Below are positions 1-12,232 of a stretch of 64,000 nt of DNA, piece after piece. The position numbers and the translations under genes were made by a program. How positions within the stretch are numbered: the first letter of the stretch is position 1; each line of letters opens with the position of its first letter. The notes under the pieces are model-generated. The model worked only from the letters and a program-made list of their open reading frames with translations. It was not told where the DNA came from and ran no database searches. The DNA comes from Microglena sp. YARC (lineage: Eukaryota; Chlorophyta; Chlorophyceae; Chlamydomonadales; Chlamydomonadaceae): assembly GCA_022414725.1 (NCBI GenBank), contig CM039467.1, forward strand, positions 6,362,931 to 6,426,930, written 5' to 3'.

Positions 1-638
1 NNNNNNNNNNNNNNNNNNNNNNNNNNNNNNNNNNNNNNNNNNNNNNNNNNNNNNNNNNNNNNNNNNNNNNNNNNNNNNNNNNNNNNNNNNNNNNNNNNNN
101 NNNNNNNNNNNNNNNNNNNNNNNNNNNNNNNNNNNNNNNNNNNNNNNNNNNNNNNNNNNNNNNNNNNNNNNNNNNNNNNNNNNNNNNNNNNNNNNNNNNN
201 NNNNNNNNNNNNNNNNNNNNNNNNNNNNNNNNNNNNNNNNNNNNNNNNNNNNNNNNNNNNNNNNNNNNNNNNNNNNNNNNNNNNNNNNNNNNNNNNNNNN
301 NNNNNNNNNNNNNNNNNNNNNNNNNNNNNNNNNNNNNNNNNNNNNNNNNNNNNNNNNNNNNNNNNNNNNNNNNNNNNNNNNNNNNNNNNNNNNNNNNNNN
401 NNNNNNNNNNNNNNNNNNNNNNNNNNNNNNNNNNNNNNNNNNNNNNNNNNNNNNNNNNNNNNNNNNNNNNNNNNNNNNNNNNNNNNNNNNNNNNNNNNNN
501 NNNNNNNNNNNNNNNNNNNNNNNNNNNNNNNNNNNNNNNNNNNNNNNNNNNNNNNNNNNNNNNNNNNNNNNNNNNNNNNNNNNNNNNNNNNNNNNNNNNN
601 NNNNNNNNNNNNNNNNNNNNNNNNNNNNNNNNNNNNNN
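1..638. other. Assembly gap (run of N)
   Basis: All bases are N, so nothing can be said about this stretch. The gap ends directly against a noisy tandem array, which is a common place for assemblies to break. Confidence 0.99.
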
Positions 639-3600
639 ACAATGTAGTCTTAGAGGTGGCTCGGAGAGCACGGTGATAAGAGCGAGCGCTTGTTCCAGTG
701 TTGGGTTACATTTAGGTTTTCGAGTTCCACCGTATTGTACATGGCTGGAACAGGGGAAAAGGAAGGGTTCCATTGTTGGCCTATACTATTTAGTCCTAAT
801 GTAGTGAGCATGGCTTGGGGAACAAGGAAGCAGAGAGTGTTGTCCCAAGTTTTTGCGGTAGTCGCTACTTAATAGTTACAGTAATCGGTCACTTGTACAT
901 GGCTGGGAACCAGGGAAGAGGAGGTGTGTGCGCCCAGTGCAATGTTGAATGGGGTATATGTAAAGGTTCGTTAATGTAGGTGATACAGGCTGGGGAAAAC
1001 AGGGGAAGGAGAAGGTTTTCCCACGTTTAGTTGGGTACTATTTAAGTTAGTAATGTATTTGTACATTGCTGGGGAACAGGGGATAGAAGGAGTGCTGTTA
1101 CCGCCAGTTTGTTGGTTACTAATTTAAGTCGTATTAGATGGGGATTGTACCATGCGGCTGGGGAACAAGGGAATAGGAGGTGTGTTCAGTGTCTGGGTTT
1201 TGGTCTATTTAGAATTCGATTAATGTGGTATGTGTACATTGCTGGAGAGCAGGAAAGGATTGTGTTGTTCCATGTGTGTGGGTTTACTCTATTTAAGCTT
1301 GCGTTTATTGCATTGGTAGAGTGGTCTGTGGTAACAGTAGGCAATAAAGTAGGTGTGTTGGCAGTTTGTATTGGTAACGAAGTGTTAGATTGACGTATCC
1401 TTTACTATTAAGTTCGAGTTAAATTGTACCCATTTGTTACGACTGGCCCGGGAGGAATCTAGCTGGAGACGCCTCCCGAGCAGGTGTCTTATCCAGTTAC
1501 ATTGCGTTTGCTCTACGCTAGTGTAAGTCGTTAATATATGTACAGTTGCTCGGTGAACAGGGACGACACGAGGAGAGGGTATGGTTTCCGAGTTTGTTCG
1601 CGGTTAATCTATTTTGTTAAGTTCGTAATATGGTATGTACATGGCTGGGAGAACAGGGGAAAGAGGAGTTTTTCCCCAGGTTGTTGGGTAGCTATTAAGT
1701 GTTGCGTTGAATTGTAGATTTTAAGTGACATGCTGGAGAACACCGCCGGAAGTAGGGATGTGTTCCGAGTTGTTGTTTGGGTTACTATTGTAAGTCGTTA
1801 ATGTATGTTGTATTCATGGCTTGAGAACAGGGCCGGAGACGAGAGTGTTTCTAGTTTGTCTCGGTACTATTAATCTACGTTAATGTATGTACATCTGAGG
1901 GCAACTAGGGAAGAGGGGTGCGTTACCCAGTTTGTTGGGTTACTATTCTAGGGTTCGTTAAGGCTATGTAACATGGCCTGGGAACGCAGTGAGGAAGCAG
2001 AGGTAGTGTTCCCATATGTGGTTAAACTAATTTAAGTTCGTTAATGTATTGTACCATGGCTGGGGAACGAGGCGAAGGAGAGTGTGTTCCACGTTGTGGG
2101 GTTAATCCGCTACTTTACAGTTCGTTAATTACTTGTGTGTACCACAATTCGGCTGGGACATCCAGGGGAGAGGAGGTGTGTCCACTTTGCAGTGGGTGTA
2201 CTATTTAAGTTTCGTTTAATGTAGTTGTACATTTGCTGCCGGGAATACAGGGGAAGAGGAGTGTGTTCCAGCTCTTGTTGACGTTATCTGTGATCCATCT
2301 AAGTCTGTTTAATGTATGACATGGTGGGGAAAGGGGTAAGAGGAGGTTTCACTTAAATTGTGTTGGGTTACTATTTAAGTTTGCGTTAATCTGCTATTGT
2401 ATCAATGGACTGGAATGCTGAGGGGGAGATGTGTTCAGTTTGTTGGGTTAGCTATTTAAGGTCGTTAATGTATTGTACGATGGCTGAAACAGGAGAGATG
2501 GAGTGGTTCCATTTGGTTGGATAGTACGTATTTGAGGGTTCGGTCCACTGTATTTGATCATTGGCCTGGGGAACAGAGGAAGAGGAGGTTTGTTCCGAGT
2601 TTGTCGGTAGCTATTTAAGTTCGTTAATGTATTTGGAGGCGGGCCTGGGAATCCAGGGAGAGATAGAGTGTTCCGAGTCTTAGTGGGCTATCGTATTAAG
2701 TTCGTTAATCTATTGTTATGATGGCTGGGGAGACAGGGCAAAGGGTTAGGTTGTCCAGTTTGTTGGGTTTACATTTTTAAAGTTCGTATTAGGAGTGTAT
2801 TTGTACATTGCTTGGGGGAAGCAGCGGGAAGCAGAAGTGGTGTTCCAGTTTGTTGGTTCTATTTAAGATTCGTTAGGGTGCCTGACGATGCTTGGGGAAC
2901 ATGAAGGAGTAGCAGAGGTGTGTTCCATGGTTGTTTGGTCTGACTATTTAAATTGATAGTCGTTAAATTGGTTATTGGTCATTGCGCTTGGGGAATCAAG
3001 TGGATAGGAGGGAGGTGGGGTTTCCAGTTGGGTGCTTGGTACATTGCAGAGTTCCGTTAACTTATGGGACATGTGGGCTTGGAGGACAGGGAAGAGGAAG
3101 GTGTGTGGTCCAGGTTGGGTGGGGTACAGAATTAATTTGTTTTTTTTTTTAGGGTTGGGAGGTCTTTCGTAATGGGTCAAGTATTATGTACAAACAGCTG
3201 CGTTGCGGAAACAGGGATAGAGAGGTGTGTCCAGTTTGTTGGATAAGCATTTAACGTTCGTTAATGTATTGTCACATGCTGGGGAACCAGGTGAAAAGGA
3301 GGTTGTCCCAGTTTGTTTGGGTTAACTATTTTAAGTTTTAATTGTATGTACAGGCCTGGGAAGGGGAAGAGGAGTGTGTTCCAGTTTTGGGTTGAGCTTA
3401 TTTGTTTAAGCTGTCGTCTTCAGTACTGTACACGCGCTGGTGGAACAGGGAGGAGAGGATGCTTGTAGTCCAAGTTTGTTGGTTAGCATAAGGTCGTTAA
3501 GTGTTAATCCTTAACTGGCTGGAACGAGGGAAGAGTGAGTTGGGGTTCTCAGTTTGTTGGGTATAACTATCTAGAGTTCGTGAATAATATGTACACTGAC

Positions 3601-5490
3601 TGGGGAACAGAGGAAAGGAGGTGTGTTCATGTTGTTGGGTTACTATTTAAGTGTTCTTTCATATTGACATGGCTGGGACAGGAAGAGAAGTGTAGTTCCT
3701 GCAGCTTGTTGGTTAAGTCTCTGAGTGTATAGTCGTTAATTATTTGTACATGGCTGGGAACAGGGAAGTAGGAGGGTGTGTTCCAGTTTTGTTGGGTTAG
3801 CATTAAGTTCGTTAAAGGAGTTGTACATGGCTGGGGAACAGGGAAGAGAGGTGGTCCAGTTTGTTGGGATTACGCTAATTTTAGAGGTTTTCGTTAATTG
3901 TAGTTTTGGTACCATGGCTGGGGAGACATGGAAGAGGGGAAAGGTGTTTACAGTTTGTTTGGTTACTATTTTAAGTTCGTTAATGCTATCTGTAGCAGTG
4001 GCTGGGGGGTAACAGGGGAGAGGTAGAGGTGTGTTCCAGTTTGGGTTACTATTTAAAGTTCGTTAACTGTTAAATTTTGACATTGTTCTGGACAGGCGAA
4101 AGGAGTGGGTCCAGTTCTGTCGGTTACATAAGTTCCGTTAATTGTATGTACATGCTCGGGAACAGGGCCAAGAGGAGTTGTGTCAGTGGTGGGTACTATT
4201 TAATCTGTCGTAATGTATTTGTACATGCGGGGAACAGAGAAGAAGGAGGTGGTGTTCCCAGTTTGTTGGGATAGTACCGATTCTAAGTCGTTATGTATGT
4301 ACAGTGGCTGGGAACAGGGTGAAGAAGGGAGTGTGTTCACATTTGTTGGGTTAATCATTAAGTTGTTAAGGAGTATTCGTACGATGCGCTGTGGGAACAG
4401 GGGAAGAGGGGTGTTCTCAGTTTGTTGGTTACTATTGTGAAGTTTCAAGTTGAATGTAAATTGTTACATGGCTGGGGGAACAGCGGGTAAGAGGAGGTGT
4501 GTTCCAGTTTTGTTTGGTTATACATATGTAAATCTTAATGTATTGTAACATTGGGCTGGGAACAGGGGAAGAGGGAGGCGTGTGTCCAGGTTTCTGTGGG
4601 TACTATTAATGTTCGTTAATGTTTGAACATGGCTGGGAAAGGGAAGAAGGAGTGTTTCCAGTTTGGGTCTAGTAAGTTCGTTAATGTATTGTATCATGGC
4701 GGGGAAACACGGGATAGGAGAGTGTGTCCAGTGGTGGGTTACATTAAGGTTCGTTAATCGGTCATGTACGATGGCTGGGGAAACACGGGAAGAGGATGGT
4801 GTTTCCAGTTATGGTATATCAGTTGGGATTTAAGTTCGTTAATGTATTTTGTACATGCTGTGGAACAGGGAAGAGTGAGGTTGTTCCCGATTTTGTGTTA
4901 CTATTTAAGTTTCGTTAGTGTAATTCGTATCATTGCTGGGGAACAGGGAAGAGGAAGGTGTGTTCCAGTTTTTGGTGGTTACCTATTTAAGTTGCGTTAA
5001 TCGTATTGTAACACGCGGGGAAAGGGGAAGAGGAGGTGTTTTCCAGTTTGTTGGGTACTATTTAAGTTCGAAATGTATTGTACATGCTGGAAAGGGGAAG
5101 AAGAGGTGTGTTCCAGTTGTTGGGTTATCTAATTAAGTCGTTAATATGTACATGCTGGGAACAGGGGAATGTAGAGTTGTTCCAGTTATGGGTACTATTT
5201 AAGTTCGTTAATGTATTGTGTACTATGGCGTGCGGAAGCAGGGAAACGAAGGAGGGTGTTCCATTGTGGGTTACTATTAAGTTCGTAATGTATATTGTAC
5301 ATGGCTGGAACAGGTGGAGAGGAGGTGTGTCCAAGTTTGTTTGGGTGTACTATTTAAGTCGTTACTGGGTATTTGTACATGGCTGGGAAGCAGGGGGAAT
5401 GAGAGGGTGTTTCCAGTTGTTGGTACATTAAGTTCTTAATGTATTGTAGGCACTGGCTGGGGAACAGGGAATGAGGAGGGTGTGTTCCAT
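639..5490. repeat. Minisatellite, unit about 76 bp, roughly 60 noisy copies
   Basis: The unit reads approximately gttcgttaatgtattgtaca, then tggctggggaacaggggaag, then aggaggtgtgttccagtttg, then ttgggttactatttaa, and recurs throughout. Copies differ mainly by one-base insertions and deletions in short homopolymers. That is more typical of uncorrected single-molecule reads than of substitution-driven decay. Short open frames here are chance products of the array. No gene is supported. Confidence 0.9.
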
Positions 5491-6059
5491 TTGTGTCGGG
5501 CAGCATGCACGGCCCTCAAGCTTGGTACCTAAAAAAAAATGATCAAATACAAAATGGGTCAATCAAAGGGCACTCTCATACGGTATCTGATTGGTGGGTC
5601 GGGGTCGGGGCGGGGTGGTGGAAGGGGTGGTGATAGGGTGAGTGGGGGTGGGTGAGGTGGAGTTAAGGAAAACAATAAGGCCAGACAACCACCTGCCAAA
5701 TTCCACCCTTGGAGCAGAAACCCCTCAGTCAGCTAGTACCGGAAGCCACACGCTCGACACTTCTTAAGCATTCCTTTATAAAGAGTTGACTGGTGTTGCG
5801 GCAGGCGAACAGAGCTATAGTGACGGGGGGTTTGATTCGGGGGTAAGGCGCCATTAACCGCATGGCCAGCTGTGTCCATATACATGCCAGAAGTAGGGTC
5901 GTCCGCCCCCCATACCTGTGTGTGTTTGTGTATTGTGTGTGTGTTGTGTGTGTGTGTGTGGTGTGTGTGTTGTGGTTGTGTGTTGTGTGTGTGTGTGTGA
6001 TAGAGAGTGCGTTTGTGTGGGCCTAAGTGGTGGGTGTGGGTGGGTGTGGTGGGTGGGGT

Positions 6060-6100
<41 letters not shown>

Positions 6101-6313
6101 GGGGGGGGCACACACACACTAGTTTTGATCTCAAATATGGGTTGGAGGGTGGGGGTGGGAGAGGGCACAAAGACACGCCACACAGAACGTAGGTATCCTG
6201 TCTTCCCCCTATAACTGTAGTTAGGTATTTATAATAATCTACTGTTTTTATTTTTAGAAATGTCAATCTTACCTCGTGATCCTTTCTGTACTTTTCAATG
6301 TTTTGGTACTCTG
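5491..6313. other. Non-genic spacer with (GT)n and a poly-G tract
   Basis: The stretch leaves the minisatellite at about 5490. It contains a G-rich segment at 5590-5665, a GT-rich microsatellite at about 5917-6003 and a G homopolymer of about 43 bases near 6057-6099. Proline- and glycine-rich open frames here only translate these simple repeats. I see no gene. Confidence 0.7.
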
Positions 6314-6520
6314 GTAATGATAACGCCTGGTGCGGGCGTGTGTTAAAGGGAGCCCCGGTCTTACGGCGTCGTAGGAACAGGCTGCTACTTTCCCTGGACA
6401 AAGCTACCATTGGCGGTTGACACGCGACCGCTAACACTAAAATCGCACCCGTGGGGAATTCGAACCCGGCAAAAACTCTTCTTCGTCTTTCTAGGAGCTC
6501 AACCATTGAGATGTAACTCT
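6314..6520 (-). mobile_element. tRNA-derived SINE, copy 1
   Basis: On the minus strand the element starts with a tRNA-like head. A box-A-like segment (tggttgagctcc) is followed by a box-B-like segment (gggttcgaattcc), then a body and the tail motif caccaggcgttatcatta. Related copies lie at 12046-12232, 35950-36013, 49362-49475, 51228-51310, 52085-52280 and 53440-53705. The split-promoter arrangement is typical of Pol III SINEs. The family name is unknown to me. Confidence 0.7.
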
Positions 6521-6900
6521 AATATCTATGGCGGTACTGCGCAGCTCCAAGCCCTCCCAACCGGGTCCTCATTACAGCCCTCAATGTAGCAGAGACTTAA
6601 CATCGCTACACTGTTAGGGCACCGAGGGATCTAATACAGTTTTGACTTTATACTGGTCATCGTTTGGGGAAGTGGACAGAACCTCGCCCCACCACGGCAC
6701 CTTCGCAACATGAACCCCATGCATGGCCGCTTGCTGGAACTCACCTTGTCCTGCATAAGTGGCGGTCCGGTGTGATTAAAGGGCGGTCAGGTTTTCCGCA
6801 GTATTCTGCTGTTGTCAAGCTCAAGGCCGTGTGACCCGATGGCCTAGAGGGCGTCCCCCTGTGCTTATTATCTGCTGCACCCTTCATGATCTAATTTAGG
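6521..6900. other. No gene seen; spacer resembling the sequence near 52640-52800
   Basis: I see no coding signal. Short blocks such as gccctcaatgtag around 6575 resemble gccctcgatgtag near 52661, and both lie near SINE copies, so this may be part of a composite repeat. Confidence 0.4.
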
Positions 6901-9900
6901 GGCGGTCTCTCTGCATACCCCTTCCTCACCTTCATCTGACCCTGCCACCCATTCCTATTTTAGGGGTCTTCTGCACCCTTCCTATTGCATGATAGGGTCT
7001 TCTCAGCAATATAGGGTCTCTGCACCCATGCATGGCCTGAAACCCTCATGCGAAAACTCCCTTCTATTGGGTCTCTTCTGCATTCTATTTAGGGGGTCTG
7101 TCTGCACCCTTCCTATTGGGTCTATCTTCTCACCCTTCTAAACCCTTCTATTCGCGGGGTCTCTAGCACCCTAAACATTTGGGGGTCTCTGAATGTTAGG
7201 GGTGACACTATCTTGCGGCCTCTCTGCACCCTACTTATTTCTAGTCTATTTGGGGGGTCTTCTGCACCCTTCCCTTCGCACAACCTTTCTCATTTTGGGG
7301 GGTCTTCTGTCTACACCCCCTTCTATTTGGGGTCTTCTGCTCCTTCTGCACCCTTCTATTGGCGGGGTCTTCTGCACCAGCTTCTATTTGGGGTCTTCTG
7401 CACCCTTCTCATCTATCTTGTCTTCGGCACCCTTCCTATCTCTGGGGGGTACTCTTCTATATTGGGGGGTCACGAAACCAAGTTGGGGGTCTTCTGCACC
7501 CCTTCTACTTGTTGCGGGGGTCTTCTTCTGGGCGGGGTCCTTCTCACTTCTATTGGCGGGGTCTCGCACCCAAACAGCGCGTCTATTTGGCGGGGGTCCT
7601 TATTCGCACCCTCTAGTCAGGGGAATTTGGGGGTCTTACTGCACCCTTCTATTTAAGGCGAGGGGTCTTCTGCACCCTTCTATTTGGGGGGTCTTCTGCA
7701 CCCTTCTATTCCTTCTTCTGCACCCTTCTATTTGGGCGTCTTCTGCACCCTTCTATTTGCACCCTTCTATTTGGGGGTCTTCTTCTGCACCCTTCTATTT
7801 GGGGGGTCTTCTGCTATTTGGGGGTCCGATTCTGCACCCTTCTATCTGCACCCTTCTTGGCGGGGTCTGCACCTTCTTTGGGGGTCTTCTGCCCCTTCTA
7901 TTTGGGGGCTTTCTGCACCCTTCTATTTGGGGGGTCTTCTGCACCCTTCTATTTAGGGGGGTCTTCTGCACCCTTCTATTAGGGGTCTAATCTTTCTACC
8001 TTGGGGGGTCTTCTGCACCCTTCTAATTGGGCGGGTCTTCTGCACCCTTCTATTTCAGGGGGTCTTCTGCACCCCTTCTATTTGAGGGGGTCTTCTGCAC
8101 CCTATTCTATTGAGGGGATCTTCTGCACCCTTTCTAATTTGGGGTCCTTCTCACCCTTCCTATTTAGGGGGTCTTCTGCACCCCTCTTATATTGGGGGGT
8201 CTTCTGCACCCTTCTATTGGCGGGGTCTTCTGCACCCTTCTCAATTGGGGGGTTCTTCTGCACCCTTCTAATTTGGGGGTCTTCTGCACCCTTCTATTTG
8301 GGGGTCTTCTGCACCCTTCTATTTGGGGGGTCTTCTGCAACCCTTCTAATTGGGTACTTCTGCACCCCTTCTATGTTGGGGCGGTCTTCTGCACCCTTCA
8401 TTGGCCGGGTCCTTGCCTGCCACCTTCTATATGGGGGGTCTTCTGCACCCCTTCTATTCTGGGGGGTCATTTTCTGCACCCTTCTGCACCCTTTAGGGGG
8501 TCTTCTGCACCCTTCTTTTAGGGGGTCTTCTGTCCACCCTTCTATTTGGGGGGTCTTTCTTTCTGCGGGGTCTTCTGCAACCCTTCCTATTTAGGGGGGG
8601 TCTTCTGCACCCTTCTATTGGCGGGGTCTTCTGCACCCTTCTATTTGCGGGGGTCTCTGCACCCTTCTATTTGGGGGTCTTCTGCACCCTTCTATTTAGG
8701 GGGTCTTCTGCACCCTTCTATTTGGGGGGTCTTCTGCACCCTTCTATTTGGGGGGTCTTCTGCACCCTTCTATTTGGGGGGTCTTCTGCACCCTTCTATT
8801 GGCGGGGTCTTCTGCACCCTTCTATTTGGGGGGTCTTCTGCACCCTTCTATTGGCGGGTCTGGGGGGTCTGCACCCTTCTATTTGGGGGCGTCTTTTGCA
8901 CCCTTCTATTTGGGGGTCTTCTGCACCCCCTTCTATTTAGGGGTCTTCTGCACCCTTCTATTTGGGGGGTCTTCTGCACCCTTCTATTTGGGGGGTCTTC
9001 TGCACCCTTCTATTTGGGGGGTCTTCTGCACCCTTCTATTTGGGGGGTCTTCTGCACCCTTCCGGGGGTCTTCCGCTACACCCTTCTATTTAGGGGTCTT
9101 TCTTTCCTTCTACCCTTCTACTTGCGGTGTCTTTGAGGGTCTTCTGCACCCTTCTATTCTGGGGGTCTTCTGCACCCTTCCTTCTGCACCCTTCTAGGGG
9201 TTCTGAATTTGGGGGTCTTGCACCCTTCACCCTTCTGCACCCTTCTATTGGCGGGGTTTTCTGCACCCTTCGGTCTGCACCCTTCTCTTCTGCACCCTTC
9301 ATTTGGGGGGGTCTTCTGCACCCTTCTAACCCTTCGGGGTCTTCTGCATCTATTGGGGGGTCTTCTCTTCTGGGGGTCTTCTGCTTCTATTTAGGGGGTC
9401 TTTCTGCACCCTTCTACTTCTTTCTATTGGGAGGGGCGGGGTCTTCTGCACCCTTCTATTTGGGGTGCACCCTTCTATTGGCGGGGTCTTCTGCACCCTT
9501 CTATTTGGGGGTCTTTCTGCACCCTCTATTGGGGGTCTTCTGCCACCCTTCTATTGGCGGGGTCTTCTGCACCCTTCTATTTGGGTCTTCTGCAGGGGTC
9601 TCTATTTGTCTTCTTCTGCACCCTTTCTATTTTTGGCGGGGTCTTCTGCACCCTTCTATATTGGCGGGGGTCTTCTGCACCCTTCTATTTGGGGGGTCTT
9701 CTGCACCCTTCTATTTGGGGGGTCTTCTGCACCCCTTCTAGTTGGCGGGGTCTTCTGCTCACACCTTCTATTGGCGGGGTTGCTTCTGCACCCTTCTATT
9801 TGGGGGGCTTCTGTCACCCTTCTATTTTGGGGGGTCTTCTGCAACCCTTCTATTTGGGGGTCCTTTCTTGCACCCTTCTATTTGCACTCCTCTTATTTAG

Positions 9901-12030
9901 GGGGTCTTCTGCACCCTTCTATTTAGGGGGTTTCTTCTGCACCCTTCTATTTGGGGTCTTTCTGCACCCTTCTATTGGGGTTCTTCTGCACCCTTCTATT
10001 TGGGGGGTCTTTCTGCACCCTTCTATTTGGGGGTCTTCTGCACCCTTCTATTTGGCGGGGTCTTCTGCATTGGCCTTCTTCTGCACCCTCTTATTGGCGG
10101 GGTCTTCTGCACCCTTCTATTTGGGGGTTCTTCTGCACCCTTCTATTTGGGGGGTCTTCTGCACCCTTCTATTTAGGGGGTCTTCTGCACCCTTCTATTT
10201 GGGGGGTCTTCTGCACCCTTCTATTTGGGGGGTCTTCTGCACCCTTCTATTTGGGGGTTCCTTCTATTTGGGGTTCCTTCTGCACCCCTTCTATTGGGGG
10301 TCTTCTGCACCCCTTCAATTTGGGGGGTCTTCTGCACCCTTCTATTTGGGGGGTCTTCTGCACCCTTCTAATTTGGGGGGTCTTCTTGCACCCTTCTATT
10401 TGGGGGGTCTTCTGCACCCTTCTATTTTGGGGGTCTTCTGCACCCTTCTATTTGGGGGGTCTTCTGCACCCTTCTATTGGCGGGGTCTTCTGCACCCTTC
10501 TATTGGGGGGGTCTTCTGCACCCTTCTATTTGGGGGGGTTCTCTGCACCCTTCTATTTAGGGGGTCTTCTGCACCTTCTATTTGGGGGGTCTCTGCACCC
10601 TTCTATTGGGGGGTCCTGCACCCTTCTATTTGGGGGGGTCTTCTGCACCCTTCTATTTGGGGGGTTTCTGCACCCTTCTATTTGGGGGGTCTTCTGCACC
10701 CTTCTATTGGGGGGTCTTCTGCACCCTTCTATTTGGGGGTCTTCTGTCTATTTAGGGGGCTTGCACCCTTCTATTTGGGGTCTATTTCTGCACCTTCTAT
10801 TTGGCTATCTTGGCGGGTCTTCTGCACCCTTCTATTTGGGGGGGTCTTCTGCACCCTTCTATTGTGGGGGGTCTTCTGCACCGGCTTCTATTGGTCCTTC
10901 TGCACCTTTCTATTGGCGGGGTCTTCTGCACCCTTCTATTTGGCGGGGGTCTTCTGCACCCTTTATTTGGGGGGCACCCTTCTATTTTGGGGGGTCTGCA
11001 CCCTTCTATTTAGGGGGTCTTCTGCACCCTTCTATTTGGGGGGTCTTCTGCACCCTTCTATTGGCGGGGGTCTTCTGCACCCTTCTATTTTGTGGGTTCT
11101 TTTGCAACCCTCCTATTTAGGGGTCTTCTGCACCCTTCTATTTGGGGGGTCTTCTGCACCTCTATTTGGGGGGTTCTGCATTGGGGGGTCTTCTGCACCT
11201 TTATCCTTGGGGGGTCTTCTGCACCCTTCTATTTTGGGGGGTCTTCTGCACCCTTCTATTCTATATTGGGGGGGTCTTCTGCACCCTTCTATTTGGGGGG
11301 TCTTCTGCACCCTTCTATTGGCGGGGTCTTTGGCTATTGGGGGTCTGCTATTTGGGGTCTCTATGCAACCCTTCTATTGGGGGTCTTCTGCACCCTTCTA
11401 TTTGGGGGTCTTCTGCTACCTTCTATTAGCCCTTCCCTTCTATTTTGGCTTTTGGGGGTCTTCTGCACCGGGTCCTTCTATTTGCACCCTCTATGGGGGG
11501 TCTTCTGCACCCTTCTATTTGGGGGTCTATTTTAGGGGTCTTCTGCACCTTCTATTTTGGGGTCTTCTGCATTCTATTTGGGGGTCTTCTGCACCCTTCT
11601 ATTTGGGGGGTCTTCTATTGGGGTCTCTGCACCCTTCTATTAGGGGTCTTCTGCACCCTTCCTACTTTGGGGGGTCTTCTGCACCCTTCTATTGGCTGGT
11701 CTTCTGCGGGTCTCTGGGGGGTCTTCTGCACCTTCTATTGGCCTTCTCCTTCTAGGTCTTCTGCTTCGTCTTCTGTACCCTCTATTGGCGGGGGCACCCT
11801 CTATTAGGGGGGTCTTCTGCATATTGGTCTTCTGCACCCTTCCGGGTCTCTCTCTATGGGGGTCTATTTTCTGCACCCTTCTATTGGCGGGTCTTCTGCA
11901 CCCTTCTATTGGCGGGGTCTTCTGCACCCTTCTATTTGGGGGGTCTTCTGCACCCTTCTATTTAGGGGGTCTTCTGCACCCTTCTATTCAGGGGGTCCTC
12001 TGCACCCTTCTATTTGGCTTCCAAGGGTGT
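6895..12030. repeat. 26-bp minisatellite, about 5 kb
   Basis: The core unit is tcttctgcacccttctattt followed by about six G, 26 bp in total. It recurs nearly perfectly in 8650-9060 and 10100-11050 and noisily elsewhere; one variant has ctattggcgggg. Because 26 is not a multiple of 3, all frames rotate through the unit, and none of the rotations contains a stop codon. That is why frames up to about 730 codons stay open, with a peptide periodicity of 26 residues. These frames are not genes. Confidence 0.92.
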
Positions 12031-12045
12031 ATTCTGGGTGTATAC

Positions 12046-12232
12046 AGCCTTTAGACCAGAATGCTTGAGGATGAAGAGTCGGGGGTTCGACTCCTCCTTC
12101 GGTCGCTCTAGGCGTGGCAGGTCGTCGTCAACCGCGATGGTAGCTTGTCCAGTTGAGGTAGGAGACTGCTCCCCACCCACGTACGACGGGCTCCCTTAAC
12201 ACCACACCCCACCAGGCGTTATTATTACCTAT
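12046..12232 (+). mobile_element. tRNA-derived SINE, copy 2
   Basis: The plus strand carries a box-B-like gggggttcgactcc near 12080, then the family body (gtcaaccgcgatggtagctt) and the tail caccaggcgttattatta. It lies in the opposite orientation to the 6314 copy and directly follows the minisatellite. Confidence 0.65.

Noticed and set aside
5733..6506. A 257-codon minus-strand frame
   Set aside because: It is made of (GT)n, poly-G and SINE sequence read in antisense.
9554..11755. A 733-codon open frame and several other long frames in 7190-12050
   Set aside because: They translate the 26-bp minisatellite; the peptide has a strict 26-residue period and equivalent frames overlap it. This is chance openness of a stop-free repeat.
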